Shown here in pieces: positions 35,000 through 44,840 of a DNA stretch of 56,621 nt. Numbering within the stretch: position 1 is the stretch's first letter; the number at the start of each line of letters is the position of its first letter. The stretch spans positions 1 to 56,621 of the forward strand of contig JBDRED010000025.1 in the NCBI GenBank assembly GCA_043820025.1. The letters are read 5' to 3'. A program made the translations under genes and the position numbers. The notes under the pieces were generated by a model that saw nothing but the letters and a program-made list of their open reading frames with translations, was not told the DNA's origin and did no database searches. Source of the stretch: JBDRED01 sp043820025 [NCBI: Elusimicrobiota bacterium] (GTDB taxonomy: Bacteria > RUG730 > JBDRED01).

Positions 35000-35794
35000 A
35001 TGATAAAGAAAAAAATTTTAGGAATTTTATTATTAATTTGCGCGCTTGTTGTTAGTAGCGCTATTGCCGGGAAGGTGGATAAAGACGCGGTTACGCAGAC
35101 ATCCGCAATAAACGCTCTATTAGAAGGCGTTTATGACGGAACTGTGAGCTTTAAAATGCTAAAAAAGTTCGGAGATTTGGGCCTAGGCACATTTGAAGCG
35201 ATTGACGGAGAGATGGTGATGCTTAATGGTATAGTATATCAAGTTAAGGCTGATGGCAATGTTTATAAGTCGGATGTAAATGCTATAACTCCGTTTTCTG
35301 TAGTTAAAAAATTTAATGCGGATCTTGTTGTAGATGTTCCGGCAGTTGCGGGTTATGATAAATTAAAACAATTCTTAGACGAGTTTATTGATTCAAATAA
35401 TATTTTTTATGCGTTTAAAATCCATGGCGAGTTTAAAAATGTTAAGACTAGAAGCGTGCCTCGTCAGTCAAAGCCTTATCCGGTATTAGCCGAGGTAATA
35501 AAAGAGCAGACAATATTTGAGTATAAGAATATTAAAGGTTATATTATTGGGTTTTGGTGCCCGAAATATATTAATGGAATAAATGTCCCGGGATATCATC
35601 TGCATTTTATATCAGATGATTATACAAAGGGCGGCCATCTCTTGGACTGCGAAGTGGAAAACGCTATAGCATCAATTGATAAGTCATATAGTTTTTATAT
35701 GATGTTGCCGCAGATTGAATCGTTTGAAAAAACTGATATTTCCGGTGAAAAAGAGAAATCGCTCATGCAAGTTGAAACAATGCCGGCCAAATAA
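35000..35794 (+). CDS. budA: Alpha-acetolactate decarboxylase with signal peptide
   Basis: ALDC converts 2-acetolactate to acetoin. The 264-residue product has a clear signal peptide (1-23, ending A-I-A-G), then the family signatures T-F-E-A-I-D-G-E-M-V (about 64-73), V-K-T-R-S-V-P-R-Q (about 150) and G-Y-H-L-H-F (198-203) with G-G-H-L-L-D. His200, His202 and His213 reproduce the H-x-H-x10-H zinc site. The ribosome-binding site AGGGGGG is strong. No acetolactate synthase gene lies nearby. Confidence 0.9.
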   Translation: MIKKKILGILLLICALVVSSAIAGKVDKDAVTQTSAINALLEGVYDGTVSFKMLKKFGDLGLGTFEAIDGEMVMLNGIVYQVKADGNVYKSDVNAITPFSVVKKFNADLVVDVPAVAGYDKLKQFLDEFIDSNNIFYAFKIHGEFKNVKTRSVPRQSKPYPVLAEVIKEQTIFEYKNIKGYIIGFWCPKYINGINVPGYHLHFISDDYTKGGHLLDCEVENAIASIDKSYSFYMMLPQIESFEKTDISGEKEKSLMQVETMPAK

Positions 35795-35841
35795 AAGGTC
35801 AGTTTAATTTGTTTTTTTGATGAAAACTGATGAAAATTTAA

Positions 35842-35869
35842 TTGACAAGAATCATTCTCAAAATATAAA
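35842..35869 (+). promoter_or_regulatory. Near-consensus promoter overlapped by a Fur-like box
   Basis: A perfect TTGACA (35842-35847), a 16-bp spacer and TATAAA (35864-35869). The 15-mer at 35846-35860, CAAGAATCATTCTCA, matches 10 of the 12 fixed positions of the 7-1-7 Fur consensus TGANAATNATTNTCA and contains the perfect dyad AGAATCATTCT. It covers the spacer and the -35 edge, where a repressor would block polymerase. Confidence 0.65.
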
Positions 35870-35955
35870 ATATGTTAAATTTAACCTATTGTCTGTGACG
35901 ACGATCAGGAAGAAGCCGGGTTTATTTGAATGCTTTTTAAAAGGAGGTGTTTTGT

Positions 35956-36036
35956 ATGGCCTGCAAGAAAAAAACAGCAAAAAAAACAGCGCCTAAGAAG
36001 AAATGCTGTTCTACAAAAAAAGCGAAATGTAAGTAG
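35956..36036 (+). CDS. 26-residue Lys/Cys-rich microprotein
   Basis: An AAGGAGGTG ribosome-binding site (35941-35949) precedes ATG at 35956. The product has 12 Lys and 4 Cys (positions 3, 17, 18, 25) in 26 residues and no hydrophobic segment. I recognise no family. The composition suggests binding of metal (Cys pair) and of polyanions (Lys). Support for a real gene comes from the strong promoter, Fur-like box and ideal Shine-Dalgarno; an 81-base frame alone would be weak evidence. Confidence 0.6.
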   Translation: MACKKKTAKKTAPKKKCCSTKKAKCK

Positions 36037-36171
36037 ACATAAAAAACGAGCGTTTAGGCGCGCGCGCGCTGAATCGAAGTTTGTGGATTGAAATGAATGA
36101 ACAATTTAGTTTCAAATTAGTACAACTGAGGCTAAAAATCTAAAAATAATTTTAATGGAAGATATGGGGCT

Positions 36172-36342
36172 ATGAAAGAATTTAACGATATTAATGTAGA
36201 TAGAAAAAGAAAGAAAGAAGGCGTTAATAAAAAAAGGAATAATGATTTTTTTGGAGAAAGGGCGCGGCTTAAAGATATTAAGCTTGCAAAAGAACTTAGA
36301 AAAAATAAGAAATACAAAAAAAATATGATAGATTTTGAATAA
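36172..36342 (+). CDS. Small basic protein, 56 residues
   Basis: The product is very rich in Lys, Arg and Asn and predicted helical or disordered, with no Cys or membrane segment. I do not recognise it. A six-codon frame starting at ATG 36155 ends in a TGA overlapping this ATG, so translation may be coupled. It ends 3 bp from the convergent metallophosphoesterase. A minus-strand frame also covers it, but its composition is what an antisense of Lys/Arg-rich codons gives. Confidence 0.5.
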   Translation: MKEFNDINVDRKRKKEGVNKKRNNDFFGERARLKDIKLAKELRKNKKYKKNMIDFE

Positions 36343-36344
36343 CG

Positions 36345-37472
36345 CTAAGACTTTCTTTTGAGAGTTATCAGCGCTATTTCAGGCGGAGAGAATAGGCGCA
36401 TGGGCGGGCCCCATGTGCCTGCGCCTCTATTTGTGTATATGTAACTATTCTTGTATTTATTCAAACCTTGCGGATACTCGAAAATCATCTTAATAATTAA
36501 ATTTCCCGGAAATATTTGTCCGTTGTGCGTATGTCCGGATAATTGCAGTAAGGCTCCCAAATCAGCGGCTTTTTTAAAATTTGCAGGCCTGTGCGTTAAA
36601 AATATAATCGGCCGTGAGCCTGAGCATTTTCCAAATAGTTCATCTATTGTATTTGACATTTTACCAATAAAGCTTGAGTGTTCTTCATCATCAAGCGCGA
36701 CAATATCAATTAGGTTATGGAATATTAGAACCTCATTTCTTAATAAAGGAATATTGGATTCTTTGAAAAGCTGTTCTATCTTATCAATCCCTGCGTAAAA
36801 TTCATGGTTTCCGGGCACAGCGTAAACAGGCGCAATTACTGAGAATTCTTTTAATATGTGTATTAAAGGCTTTGCCCGTCCCATGTCAGCGTCAACAAAA
36901 TCTCCGGTAATCACTATCAGGTCAGGATTTGTATTTTTGCAGAGAGCAATGATTTTTAAGAGTTCTTTTTCTCTAATCATTGTGCCTGCGTGCATATCTG
37001 ATAGGTGTAGTATTTTTAGTTCATCTGTGTTTAGTGTGGGCGCTTGTATTGTGATGTTGGTAATTGCCGGATGATGCGCTTCGTAAATCGCAAATACACT
37101 GAAACATAAAGTTAGTATTAAAAGCAGTACTGTTGAATAAAATATGAAAACAGAATTTTGGGTAATTGAGATTGAGAATATTTTGGAAAATAATAATAAA
37201 ATATAGAAAATACTGAATATGCTTATGCCAATAGTGGTAAATCCCAGCCATATTGAACCAATATATGTCAAGATAAATGGAATGGTATTAGGCGCGATCC
37301 TGTCCAATATTGCGCCTAATGGGTAAGAAACAGCTAAAACCGGCAATAAAACGCGTAGGTAAATTTTGACAGAAGGGATTCCTCTAATGATGAAAAAATA
37401 CATTAAAAGATTAAATCCAAAATAAGCGGATAAGAAAATCGTTAAAAATGTAAATATGGAAAGTATACGCAT
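36345..37472 (-). CDS. Membrane metallophosphoesterase (YkuE-like)
   Basis: The 375-residue product has four membrane helices in about residues 1-130, then a calcineurin-like phosphoesterase domain: H-L-S-D-M-H-A-G (about 156), I-T-G-D-F-V-D-A-D (about 187), V-P-G-N-H-E-F-Y (about 218), L-T-H-R-P (about 294) and L-S-G-H-T-H-N-G-Q (about 311). All metal ligands are present. Relatives with this layout include YkuE and related envelope phosphoesterases. It is transcribed divergently from gmhB; a minus-strand TGC-TATATT near 37540 may be its extended -10. Confidence 0.88.
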   Translation of the reverse strand: MRILSIFTFLTIFLSAYFGFNLLMYFFIIRGIPSVKIYLRVLLPVLAVSYPLGAILDRIAPNTIPFILTYIGSIWLGFTTIGISIFSIFYILLLFSKIFSISITQNSVFIFYSTVLLLILTLCFSVFAIYEAHHPAITNITIQAPTLNTDELKILHLSDMHAGTMIREKELLKIIALCKNTNPDLIVITGDFVDADMGRAKPLIHILKEFSVIAPVYAVPGNHEFYAGIDKIEQLFKESNIPLLRNEVLIFHNLIDIVALDDEEHSSFIGKMSNTIDELFGKCSGSRPIIFLTHRPANFKKAADLGALLQLSGHTHNGQIFPGNLIIKMIFEYPQGLNKYKNSYIYTNRGAGTWGPPMRLFSPPEIALITLKRKS

Positions 37473-37578
37473 TACTATTACTCCTTAGGATTTCTTGAAT
37501 TAAAAATTTTCAATATTGACTCTTTTATTATAAAAATATAGCATATTGCTTATTGTATATAAATAAAAAAGTGGTTTG

Positions 37579-37599
37579 TTCAGAATTCAGAATTCAGAA
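37579..37599 (+). repeat. Perfect tandem heptamer, three copies of TTCAGAA
   Basis: Three uninterrupted copies of TTCAGAA lie in the divergent gap upstream of gmhB (37473-37640). They are related to the imperfect period-7 units at 8680-8707. Copy number could vary by slippage. Confidence 0.75.
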
Positions 37600-37640
37600 A
37601 AATAATAATGTAAAATAAAACTTGGGATTAAAGGGATATT

Positions 37641-38234
37641 ATGAATAAAAAAAAGATTGCGGTTTTTATGGATAGGGATGGCACAATCAATGTTGAGGGC
37701 GGGTACATAAATCACGAAGACAGGTATGAACTTCTGCCAAATACCGCAAAAGCAATAAAAAGACTTAATGATAATAAGGTGCTTGCGATTGTATGCACAA
37801 ACCAGGCAGGTGTTGCAAGGGGTTATTTTAAGGAGAGTCTTGTAAAGATTGTGCACGCAAAGCTGAAAAGTTTATTGTCTGAAAAAGGCGCGCGGGTTGA
37901 TGATATTTTTTATTGCCCGCATCATCCTAATCTTGGCGGAAAATACCGGAAAAAATGCGATTGCAGAAAGCCCGGGCTGGGAATGATAAAAAAAGCTGAA
38001 AAAAAATATAATATTGATGTTAAATCCTCCTATGTTGTCGGCGACAAAATAAGCGATATTGTTTGGGGTCATAGAGCAGGAGCAAAAGGCGTGATGGTTT
38101 TGACCGGTTATGGAAGCGGCGAATATAAATATCAGAGAAGGGATTGGAAAGATTTGCCGGATTTTATTGCAAAGGATTTAAATGAAGCTGTAAAATGGAT
38201 TTTAAATGACATTAAAAAGCGGCCGGTTTCTTAG
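37641..38234 (+). CDS. gmhB: D-glycero-D-manno-heptose 1,7-bisphosphate 7-phosphatase
   Basis: GmhB makes heptose-1-phosphate for ADP-heptose. The 197-residue product is a HAD phosphatase with D-R-D-G-T-I-N (Asp11, Asp13), T-N-Q-A-G-V-A-R-G (about 54-62), the zinc loop C-P-H-H-P...C-D-C-R-K-P-G (about 93-115) typical of GmhB, and G-D-K-I-S-D-I (about 133). It leads the heptose/Kdo block; hldE1 and hldE2 genes follow within 3 kb. Confidence 0.93.
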   Translation: MNKKKIAVFMDRDGTINVEGGYINHEDRYELLPNTAKAIKRLNDNKVLAIVCTNQAGVARGYFKESLVKIVHAKLKSLLSEKGARVDDIFYCPHHPNLGGKYRKKCDCRKPGLGMIKKAEKKYNIDVKSSYVVGDKISDIVWGHRAGAKGVMVLTGYGSGEYKYQRRDWKDLPDFIAKDLNEAVKWILNDIKKRPVS

Positions 38235-38261
38235 ATGCGCGCCACACAGCGCGGGGATATT

Positions 38262-39380
38262 ATGAAAGTTCTGTTTATAAGTTCATCAATAGGCAATGGC
38301 GGCAGGGAAATAGCTGTTGTAAGATTAGCTTCGCTAATGAACGCCGGAGGCCATGATGTTTTTGTCGTAATAAAAAAAGGCACCTGGTTAGAACGGGAGA
38401 TAGCTTCTTTACATCTGCCTTACGCAGCGTTTTCCATTAGAAAATATTTTGATCCAATTTCTTTAATTAAAATCGGTTTAAAACTCAGGAGCTTTAAACC
38501 GCATATGGTTCAGCTTCATTTTATTAGCGATATATGGCATGTTTCGCCGGCTGTAAAGATGTTTTTTAATAAAACTAAGATTATTCTTTTTAGGCATATG
38601 CAGTCATCAAATATGAAGGATTGGGCCCGCGCCAAATTATTCAGCGCTGTTTATAAAGTTTGCGCTGTATCAGAATTTATTAAAAAAGATTTTTTATCAA
38701 AAACAAATGTTTCTCCTGATAAGGTTGATGTTGTATATCTGGGAGTTGACGTAGAAGATTACGCTAAATATGACAATATAAGAAAGCTAAGGTCTGAATA
38801 TAAGATTGATGACAATACTGTTTTAGTCGGCTTGGTTGGCAGGATAGACAGAGCAAAAGGCCAGGATAAACTGGTATTGGCTGCAGAAGAAATTTTGAAG
38901 TTTAAAAACAATGTTAAATTTGCTATCATTGGTAAATCTGAAATGATAAAGGAATCAGGGGTTGAAAAACCCTATGATCATATTATCAAAAATCTAATTA
39001 ATGAACACGGCCTTGAAGATTACTTTATTTTCACCGGATTTAGGCGTGATGTTCAGGAAATTTTAAGTTCCTTGGATGTGGCGGTTTGCGCGTCGCAAGA
39101 AGAGGCTTATGGGCTTGTTGTTGTTGAGGCTATGGCAGCAGCAAGACCAATAGTTGTTTTTGACAGAGGCGCTCTTCCTGAACTTGTTATTAATAATGAG
39201 ACAGGTAAGATAGTCCCGTATTCGGTTAAAGGCTTGGCTCGCGGCATAATGGACATAATCAGCGATCCTGTATTGGAACAAAAATACGGTCATAATGCTC
39301 GAGAACATGTAAAGATAAGGTTCAATATTAATACTACAATAAAACAAATAGAGGGTTATATTAATGAAGAAAGATTTTAA
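38262..39380 (+). CDS. Glycosyltransferase family 4 (LPS core type)
   Basis: The 372-residue product has a GT-B fold: N-terminal S-S-S-I-G-N-G-G-R-E-I-A (about 7-18), linker H-M-Q-S-S-N, G-L-V-G-R-I-D-R-A-K-G-Q-D (about 190-202) and the C-terminal E-E-A-Y-G-L-V-V-V-E-A-M-A-A (about 285-298), the nucleotide-sugar Glu motif. The sugar is unknown; its place between gmhB and hldE1 suggests heptose or core assembly. ATG at 38262 is preferred to ATG 38235 because the core domain starts immediately after it. It overlaps hldE1 by 17 nt. Confidence 0.87.
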   Translation: MKVLFISSSIGNGGREIAVVRLASLMNAGGHDVFVVIKKGTWLEREIASLHLPYAAFSIRKYFDPISLIKIGLKLRSFKPHMVQLHFISDIWHVSPAVKMFFNKTKIILFRHMQSSNMKDWARAKLFSAVYKVCAVSEFIKKDFLSKTNVSPDKVDVVYLGVDVEDYAKYDNIRKLRSEYKIDDNTVLVGLVGRIDRAKGQDKLVLAAEEILKFKNNVKFAIIGKSEMIKESGVEKPYDHIIKNLINEHGLEDYFIFTGFRRDVQEILSSLDVAVCASQEEAYGLVVVEAMAAARPIVVFDRGALPELVINNETGKIVPYSVKGLARGIMDIISDPVLEQKYGHNAREHVKIRFNINTTIKQIEGYINEERF

Positions 39381-40341
39381 TGGTATTATAGACAGTTTTA
39401 AAGGAAAGAAGGTTCTTGTAATAGGAGATCTGGTGTTAGATGAATACTGGCATGGAATAACAGGCCGCGTTTCCCGCGAAGCGCCTGTGCTTATTCTAGA
39501 CTATGAAGGAAAAACCTGCACATTGGGCGGAGCGGCGAATGCAATAAACAATGCCGCGTCGCTTGGCGCTAACGTAATACCGATCAGTGTTTTGGGTTCT
39601 GATCCGGCAGCTGACACAATAATTGATATGTTTAAAAGCAGCGGGATCAACTGCGATGGGATAATAAATGATAAGGATGTAATAACCCCTACAAAGGTTA
39701 GAGTTATGGCCGGATGTATGCACACGGCAAGACAGCAGGTGCTTAGAATTGATAAGCAGTTTAAAGATGATTTTTCAGAAAATTTAAAGAAAAGAATAAT
39801 TGAAACGATTAATAAATATTCAAAATGGGCTGATGTAATAATTGTGTCTGATTACGGTATTGGCGTGATTTCGCCCGTGGTTGTTGAGGCGATAAATGAG
39901 CTTGGAGGCAAAGGTATTCCTGTAATTGTGGATAGCAGATATAGTCTGAATAGTTTTAGAAATATCTTAATTGCTACTCCAAATGAGGATGAAGCAGGGG
40001 ATGCTCTGCAGAAAAATATCAATAATAACAATGCTGAGGAATCAGCGCGCAGTCTTGCGGCTGCTCTTAAATCAAAAGCTATGCTCATTACAATGGGCAG
40101 GGAAGGAATGGCTCTTTTCGACGGAAAGGATTATCATAAACTGCCTATTGTCGGGTCTAGTGATATTGTTGATGTTACAGGCGCCGGAGATACTGTTGTA
40201 GCTGTGATAAGTTTAGCGTATACTGCCGGAGTGCCATGGCTGGATGCCGCTAAACTCGCTAATGCCGCGGCTTCAATAGTAGTAATGCATAGGGGCTCAG
40301 CTGTGGTTTCGCCAATGGAACTAAAAAAAATAATGGCTTAG
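39364..40341 (+). CDS. PfkB-family heptose-7-phosphate kinase (HldE domain 1), copy 1
   Basis: This domain phosphorylates heptose-7-P at C1. The 325-residue product has V-I-G-D-L-V-L-D-E-Y-W (about 20-30), S-R-E-A-P-V (about 38), L-G-G-A-A-N-A-I-N-N-A (about 55) and D-V-T-G-A-G-D-T-V (about 263-271), with the catalytic Asp. It is separate from the adenylyltransferase (next gene), unlike the E. coli fusion. A second paralogue lies at 41473. Confidence 0.9.
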   Translation: MKKDFNGIIDSFKGKKVLVIGDLVLDEYWHGITGRVSREAPVLILDYEGKTCTLGGAANAINNAASLGANVIPISVLGSDPAADTIIDMFKSSGINCDGIINDKDVITPTKVRVMAGCMHTARQQVLRIDKQFKDDFSENLKKRIIETINKYSKWADVIIVSDYGIGVISPVVVEAINELGGKGIPVIVDSRYSLNSFRNILIATPNEDEAGDALQKNINNNNAEESARSLAAALKSKAMLITMGREGMALFDGKDYHKLPIVGSSDIVDVTGAGDTVVAVISLAYTAGVPWLDAAKLANAAASIVVMHRGSAVVSPMELKKIMA

Positions 40342-40352
40342 GAAGATTTATT

Positions 40353-40826
40353 ATGGCAAAGGTTCTAAAGAGGGAAGAATTAATAGAAAAAATAACAGAA
40401 CTAAAAAAATCCGGCAAACGTGTTGTATTCGCGAATGGTTGTTTTGATATTATTCATGTTGGGCATGTTAGGTATTTACGCGGCGCAAAAAAGGCAGGCG
40501 ATATATTGGTAGTCGGCATAAATAGCGATAAATCCGTGCGCAAATTAAAGGGCAAAGGAAGGCCTATTTTATCCGGACATGACAGGGCAATGCTTGTATC
40601 AGCTATGGAAATGGTTGATTATGTGAGTCTTTTTGACGAATTAACAGCAGAGGAATTGTTAAAAAAAATTAAGCCTCATGTGCACGCAAAAGGTAAAGAT
40701 TATAAAAAAAGTAATGTTCCTGAAAGGCACTTGATAGGAAAATATATTGAAGAAATTGCGATTGTCGGGGATAAAAAAAATCACTCAACAAGAGACATCT
40801 TAAAAGATATAAAAAGGAAAGGATGA
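40353..40826 (+). CDS. rfaE2: Heptose-1-phosphate adenylyltransferase (HldE domain 2, RfaE2)
   Basis: This enzyme makes ADP-heptose from heptose-1-phosphate and ATP. The 157-residue product has V-F-A-N-G-C-F-D-I-I-H-V-G-H-V-R-Y-L (about 25-42), whose H-x-G-H is the nucleotidyltransferase motif, then R-P-I-L-S-G-H-D-R (about 69) and a C-terminal H-S-T-R. Length fits a stand-alone RfaE2. It follows kinase copy 1 after 11 bp. Confidence 0.94.
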   Translation: MAKVLKREELIEKITELKKSGKRVVFANGCFDIIHVGHVRYLRGAKKAGDILVVGINSDKSVRKLKGKGRPILSGHDRAMLVSAMEMVDYVSLFDELTAEELLKKIKPHVHAKGKDYKKSNVPERHLIGKYIEEIAIVGDKKNHSTRDILKDIKRKG

Positions 40827-40828
40827 TT

Positions 40829-41398
40829 ATGAATTTTGTAGATAAATTATATAAAAAGCGCGTAACCTTAGGATTTATTTTTGGATTTATTTTTATTGTT
40901 TTCTCTATACCGGACAATTTAAACTTTTTAATTACAGGTATTGCTATTGGAATTTTAGGCGAGATTATTAGGCTTATTTCTTCAGGTTATATAATAAAAA
41001 CCGATAAACTTGCGACTTATGGGCCGTACGCTTTTGTAAGGCACCCGTTATATTTAGGAAGTTTTATAATGGGATTCGGTCTTTGTTTAAGCATATTTTC
41101 TGCCCGCTATTTATTTATCGGCAGTTTTATATCTTTAGCATTTTTGTTATTTTTCTTCGCGGTATATATTCCTGTCTTAAAAAAGGAAGAAGGTGTTTTG
41201 ATCGAAAAATATGGAGATGAATATTTAGATTATAAGAAACATGTGCCAATGTTAATACCCAGGATATTTCCTTATAAGAGTAAGGAAAAGGGAAAGTTTC
41301 AGAAAGAGGTATTTTTAAATAATAGAGAATATAGGGCTATAACAGGATTAGCGGCAATTATCGCCATACTTGTTATTAAATATTTGTTTATTAATTAG
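40829..41398 (+). CDS. Isoprenylcysteine methyltransferase (ICMT)-like membrane protein
   Basis: The 189-residue product has about five membrane helices and the ICMT/PEMT-like C-terminal motif Y-G-P-Y-A-F-V-R-H-P-L-Y-L-G (about 66-79), followed by E-E-G-V-L-I-E-K-Y-G-D-E-Y (about 123-135). Such proteins methylate lipids, quinones or thiols using SAM; the bacterial substrate is unknown. ATG at 40829 is preferred over the in-frame ATG at 40823, which overlaps the stop of rfaE2. Confidence 0.82.
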   Translation: MNFVDKLYKKRVTLGFIFGFIFIVFSIPDNLNFLITGIAIGILGEIIRLISSGYIIKTDKLATYGPYAFVRHPLYLGSFIMGFGLCLSIFSARYLFIGSFISLAFLLFFFAVYIPVLKKEEGVLIEKYGDEYLDYKKHVPMLIPRIFPYKSKEKGKFQKEVFLNNREYRAITGLAAIIAILVIKYLFIN

Positions 41399-41443
41399 CG
41401 GTCAAGCGTTTTATAATTGCTTTGTATAACGCGCTGTAAAAAA

Positions 41444-41452
41444 TGCTATAGT
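41444..41452 (+). promoter_or_regulatory. Extended -10 promoter for the second HldE1 gene
   Basis: TGC-TATAGT (41444-41452) is a good extended -10. The best -35 is TTGTAT (41422-41427), at a long spacing of 19 bp. The start would fall near 41459, a few bases before GGAGG at 41463-41467. Confidence 0.45.
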
Positions 41453-41472
41453 ATTTTTTCTTGGAGGTTTTT

Positions 41473-42459
41473 GTGCAAAGGGAAAAATTAATTAAAATAA
41501 TTAAGAATTTTTCAAAAACTGAGATATTAGTTATTGGCGATATTATGCTCGACAAGTTTATTTGGGGAAAGGTAACCAGGATTTCTCCCGAGGCTCCTGT
41601 TCCTGTTGTTGAGATAACAAAGGAAACCCTTATGCCCGGAGGCGCAGGGAATGTTGTAACAAACATAACAACATTAGGCGGGATTTCGCATATTATAGGT
41701 ATTGTTGGCAATGATTCAGCGGGGAACACTTTTGTGAGTGAGATGGAGAATAATGGCGTAGGAACAAAAGGTATTATTGTTACACAAAACAGGCCGACAA
41801 TTGTAAAAACTCGTATAATAGCGCATCATCAACAGGTAGTTCGAGTTGATAAAGAGGTTCGGTCGGCAATTGAGCCTGCTGAGATAAAGAAACTGATCAC
41901 TGCAATAGAGGATTTAACTCCAAAGGTTAAGGCTGTTGTTATTTCTGATTATGGAAAGGGTGTAATTACAAAACCGTTGTTAACTGCCGCAATAAAAATG
42001 GCAAAAAAATATAAAAAGCCGATACTTGTTGATCCAAAAATTGAGCACTTTAAAAATTATAAAAATGTAACGTGCATAACCCCGAATACTCTGGAGGCAA
42101 TGCAGGGAATGCATTGCCTCCATGTTGAATCCCAGAGCGATGTTGAAAAGCTGGGAGATAATATAATGAAACAATTAAATGTGGAATCGCTGATTATTAC
42201 TCAGGGCGAACATGGGATGACAATATTTGAAAAAAACGGTAAAAAGACGCATATACCTACAATGGCTCGAGAAGTCTATGATGTTACAGGCGCCGGAGAT
42301 ACTGTAATAAGCACTCTGGCAATGTGTTTAGCAAATAAAGGAAATATTCTCGAATCAGCCTATATTGCTAACTATGCCGCAGGAATTGTGGTAGGCAAAC
42401 TTGGAACAGCTACAGTAACATCTGACGAAATAATAAGTAGTATTAAGGATAAAGTATGA
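41473..42459 (+). CDS. PfkB-family HldE1-like sugar kinase, copy 2
   Basis: The 328-residue product has V-I-G-D-I-M-L-D-K-F-I-W (about 16-27), S-P-E-A-P-V-P (about 36), P-G-G-A-G-N-V-V (about 52) and D-V-T-G-A-G-D-T-V (about 266-274). The motifs match heptose-7-P kinases at least as well as copy 1. GTG at 41473 is chosen because GGAGG sits five bases upstream; the in-frame TTG at 41461 overlaps that site. The stop overlaps kdsB by 4 nt. Confidence 0.88.
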   Translation: MQREKLIKIIKNFSKTEILVIGDIMLDKFIWGKVTRISPEAPVPVVEITKETLMPGGAGNVVTNITTLGGISHIIGIVGNDSAGNTFVSEMENNGVGTKGIIVTQNRPTIVKTRIIAHHQQVVRVDKEVRSAIEPAEIKKLITAIEDLTPKVKAVVISDYGKGVITKPLLTAAIKMAKKYKKPILVDPKIEHFKNYKNVTCITPNTLEAMQGMHCLHVESQSDVEKLGDNIMKQLNVESLIITQGEHGMTIFEKNGKKTHIPTMAREVYDVTGAGDTVISTLAMCLANKGNILESAYIANYAAGIVVGKLGTATVTSDEIISSIKDKV

Positions 42460-43208
42460 AAGTTTTAGGATGTATTCCCGCAAGGTTTGGCGCAATGAGA
42501 TTCCCGGGTAAGCCTCTAAAGCTTATTATGGGCAAACCAATGATAGAGTGGGTTTATAAAAGAGCGGCAATCGCAAAAAATGTTGATAGAACAATAGTGC
42601 TGACTGATGATGATAGGATATATAATGCAGTGGTTGGTTTTGGAGGCGAGGCTTTAATAACGTCGCCTAACGCGGAGTCCGGAACTGAGAGAATATGTTC
42701 AATCATGGATAGCTTTAATGATTATGATATTTTTGTTAATATACAAGGAGATGAACCATTAGTTAATTCTGCAGATATTGATAAGACGGTTGCTCTTTTA
42801 AAGAATGATGACAAGGCTGAGGTAGCTACCATTGCTTCGCATTTTAAAGATATTGAAACAATAGATGATCCGAATCTGGTAAAAGCAGTGGTTGGAAATA
42901 ATGATAGAGTCTTGTATTTTTCCAGGTCGCGTATTCCATTTATTAGAGATCCAAAGGATGCGGTTTCATACAAATATTTAAAACACATAGGGCTGTATGT
43001 TTATACAAAGAACGCTTTAAGGAAATTTAGAACTTTTAAAAAGACCACTCTTGAACAGTTGGAAAAACTTGAACAGTTAAGATTTTTAGAGAATGGAATT
43101 GGTATTAAACTTACATATACCGAGAATGAGTTCATTGCGGTTGATTGCGCTGAGGATATAAAAAAAGTTGAGAAATATATTAAAAATAATCCGGATATAA
43201 AAATCTAG
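42456..43208 (+). CDS. kdsB: CMP-Kdo synthetase (3-deoxy-manno-octulosonate cytidylyltransferase)
   Basis: KdsB activates Kdo with CTP. The 250-residue product has the N-terminal I-P-A-R-F-G-A-M-R-F-P-G-K-P-L (about 6-20), S-G-T-E-R-I (about 74), N-I-Q-G-D-E-P-L (about 91-98) and Y-F-S-R-S-R-I-P-F (about 153-161). It is followed 24 bp later by pyrG, which supplies CTP. Confidence 0.96.
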   Translation: MKVLGCIPARFGAMRFPGKPLKLIMGKPMIEWVYKRAAIAKNVDRTIVLTDDDRIYNAVVGFGGEALITSPNAESGTERICSIMDSFNDYDIFVNIQGDEPLVNSADIDKTVALLKNDDKAEVATIASHFKDIETIDDPNLVKAVVGNNDRVLYFSRSRIPFIRDPKDAVSYKYLKHIGLYVYTKNALRKFRTFKKTTLEQLEKLEQLRFLENGIGIKLTYTENEFIAVDCAEDIKKVEKYIKNNPDIKI

Positions 43209-44825
<1,617 letters not shown>

Positions 44826-44840
44826 AGCGCAGGATACAGT

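Noticed and set aside
36132-36317. Minus-strand 61-codon hydrophobic frame
   Set aside because: Its Phe/Leu/Ser richness is what the reverse strand of Lys/Arg/Glu codons gives; the plus-strand frame has better start context.
39364-42459. The two HldE1 genes as an assembly duplication
   Set aside because: The protein sequences differ throughout and the surrounding genes differ, so they are true paralogues.
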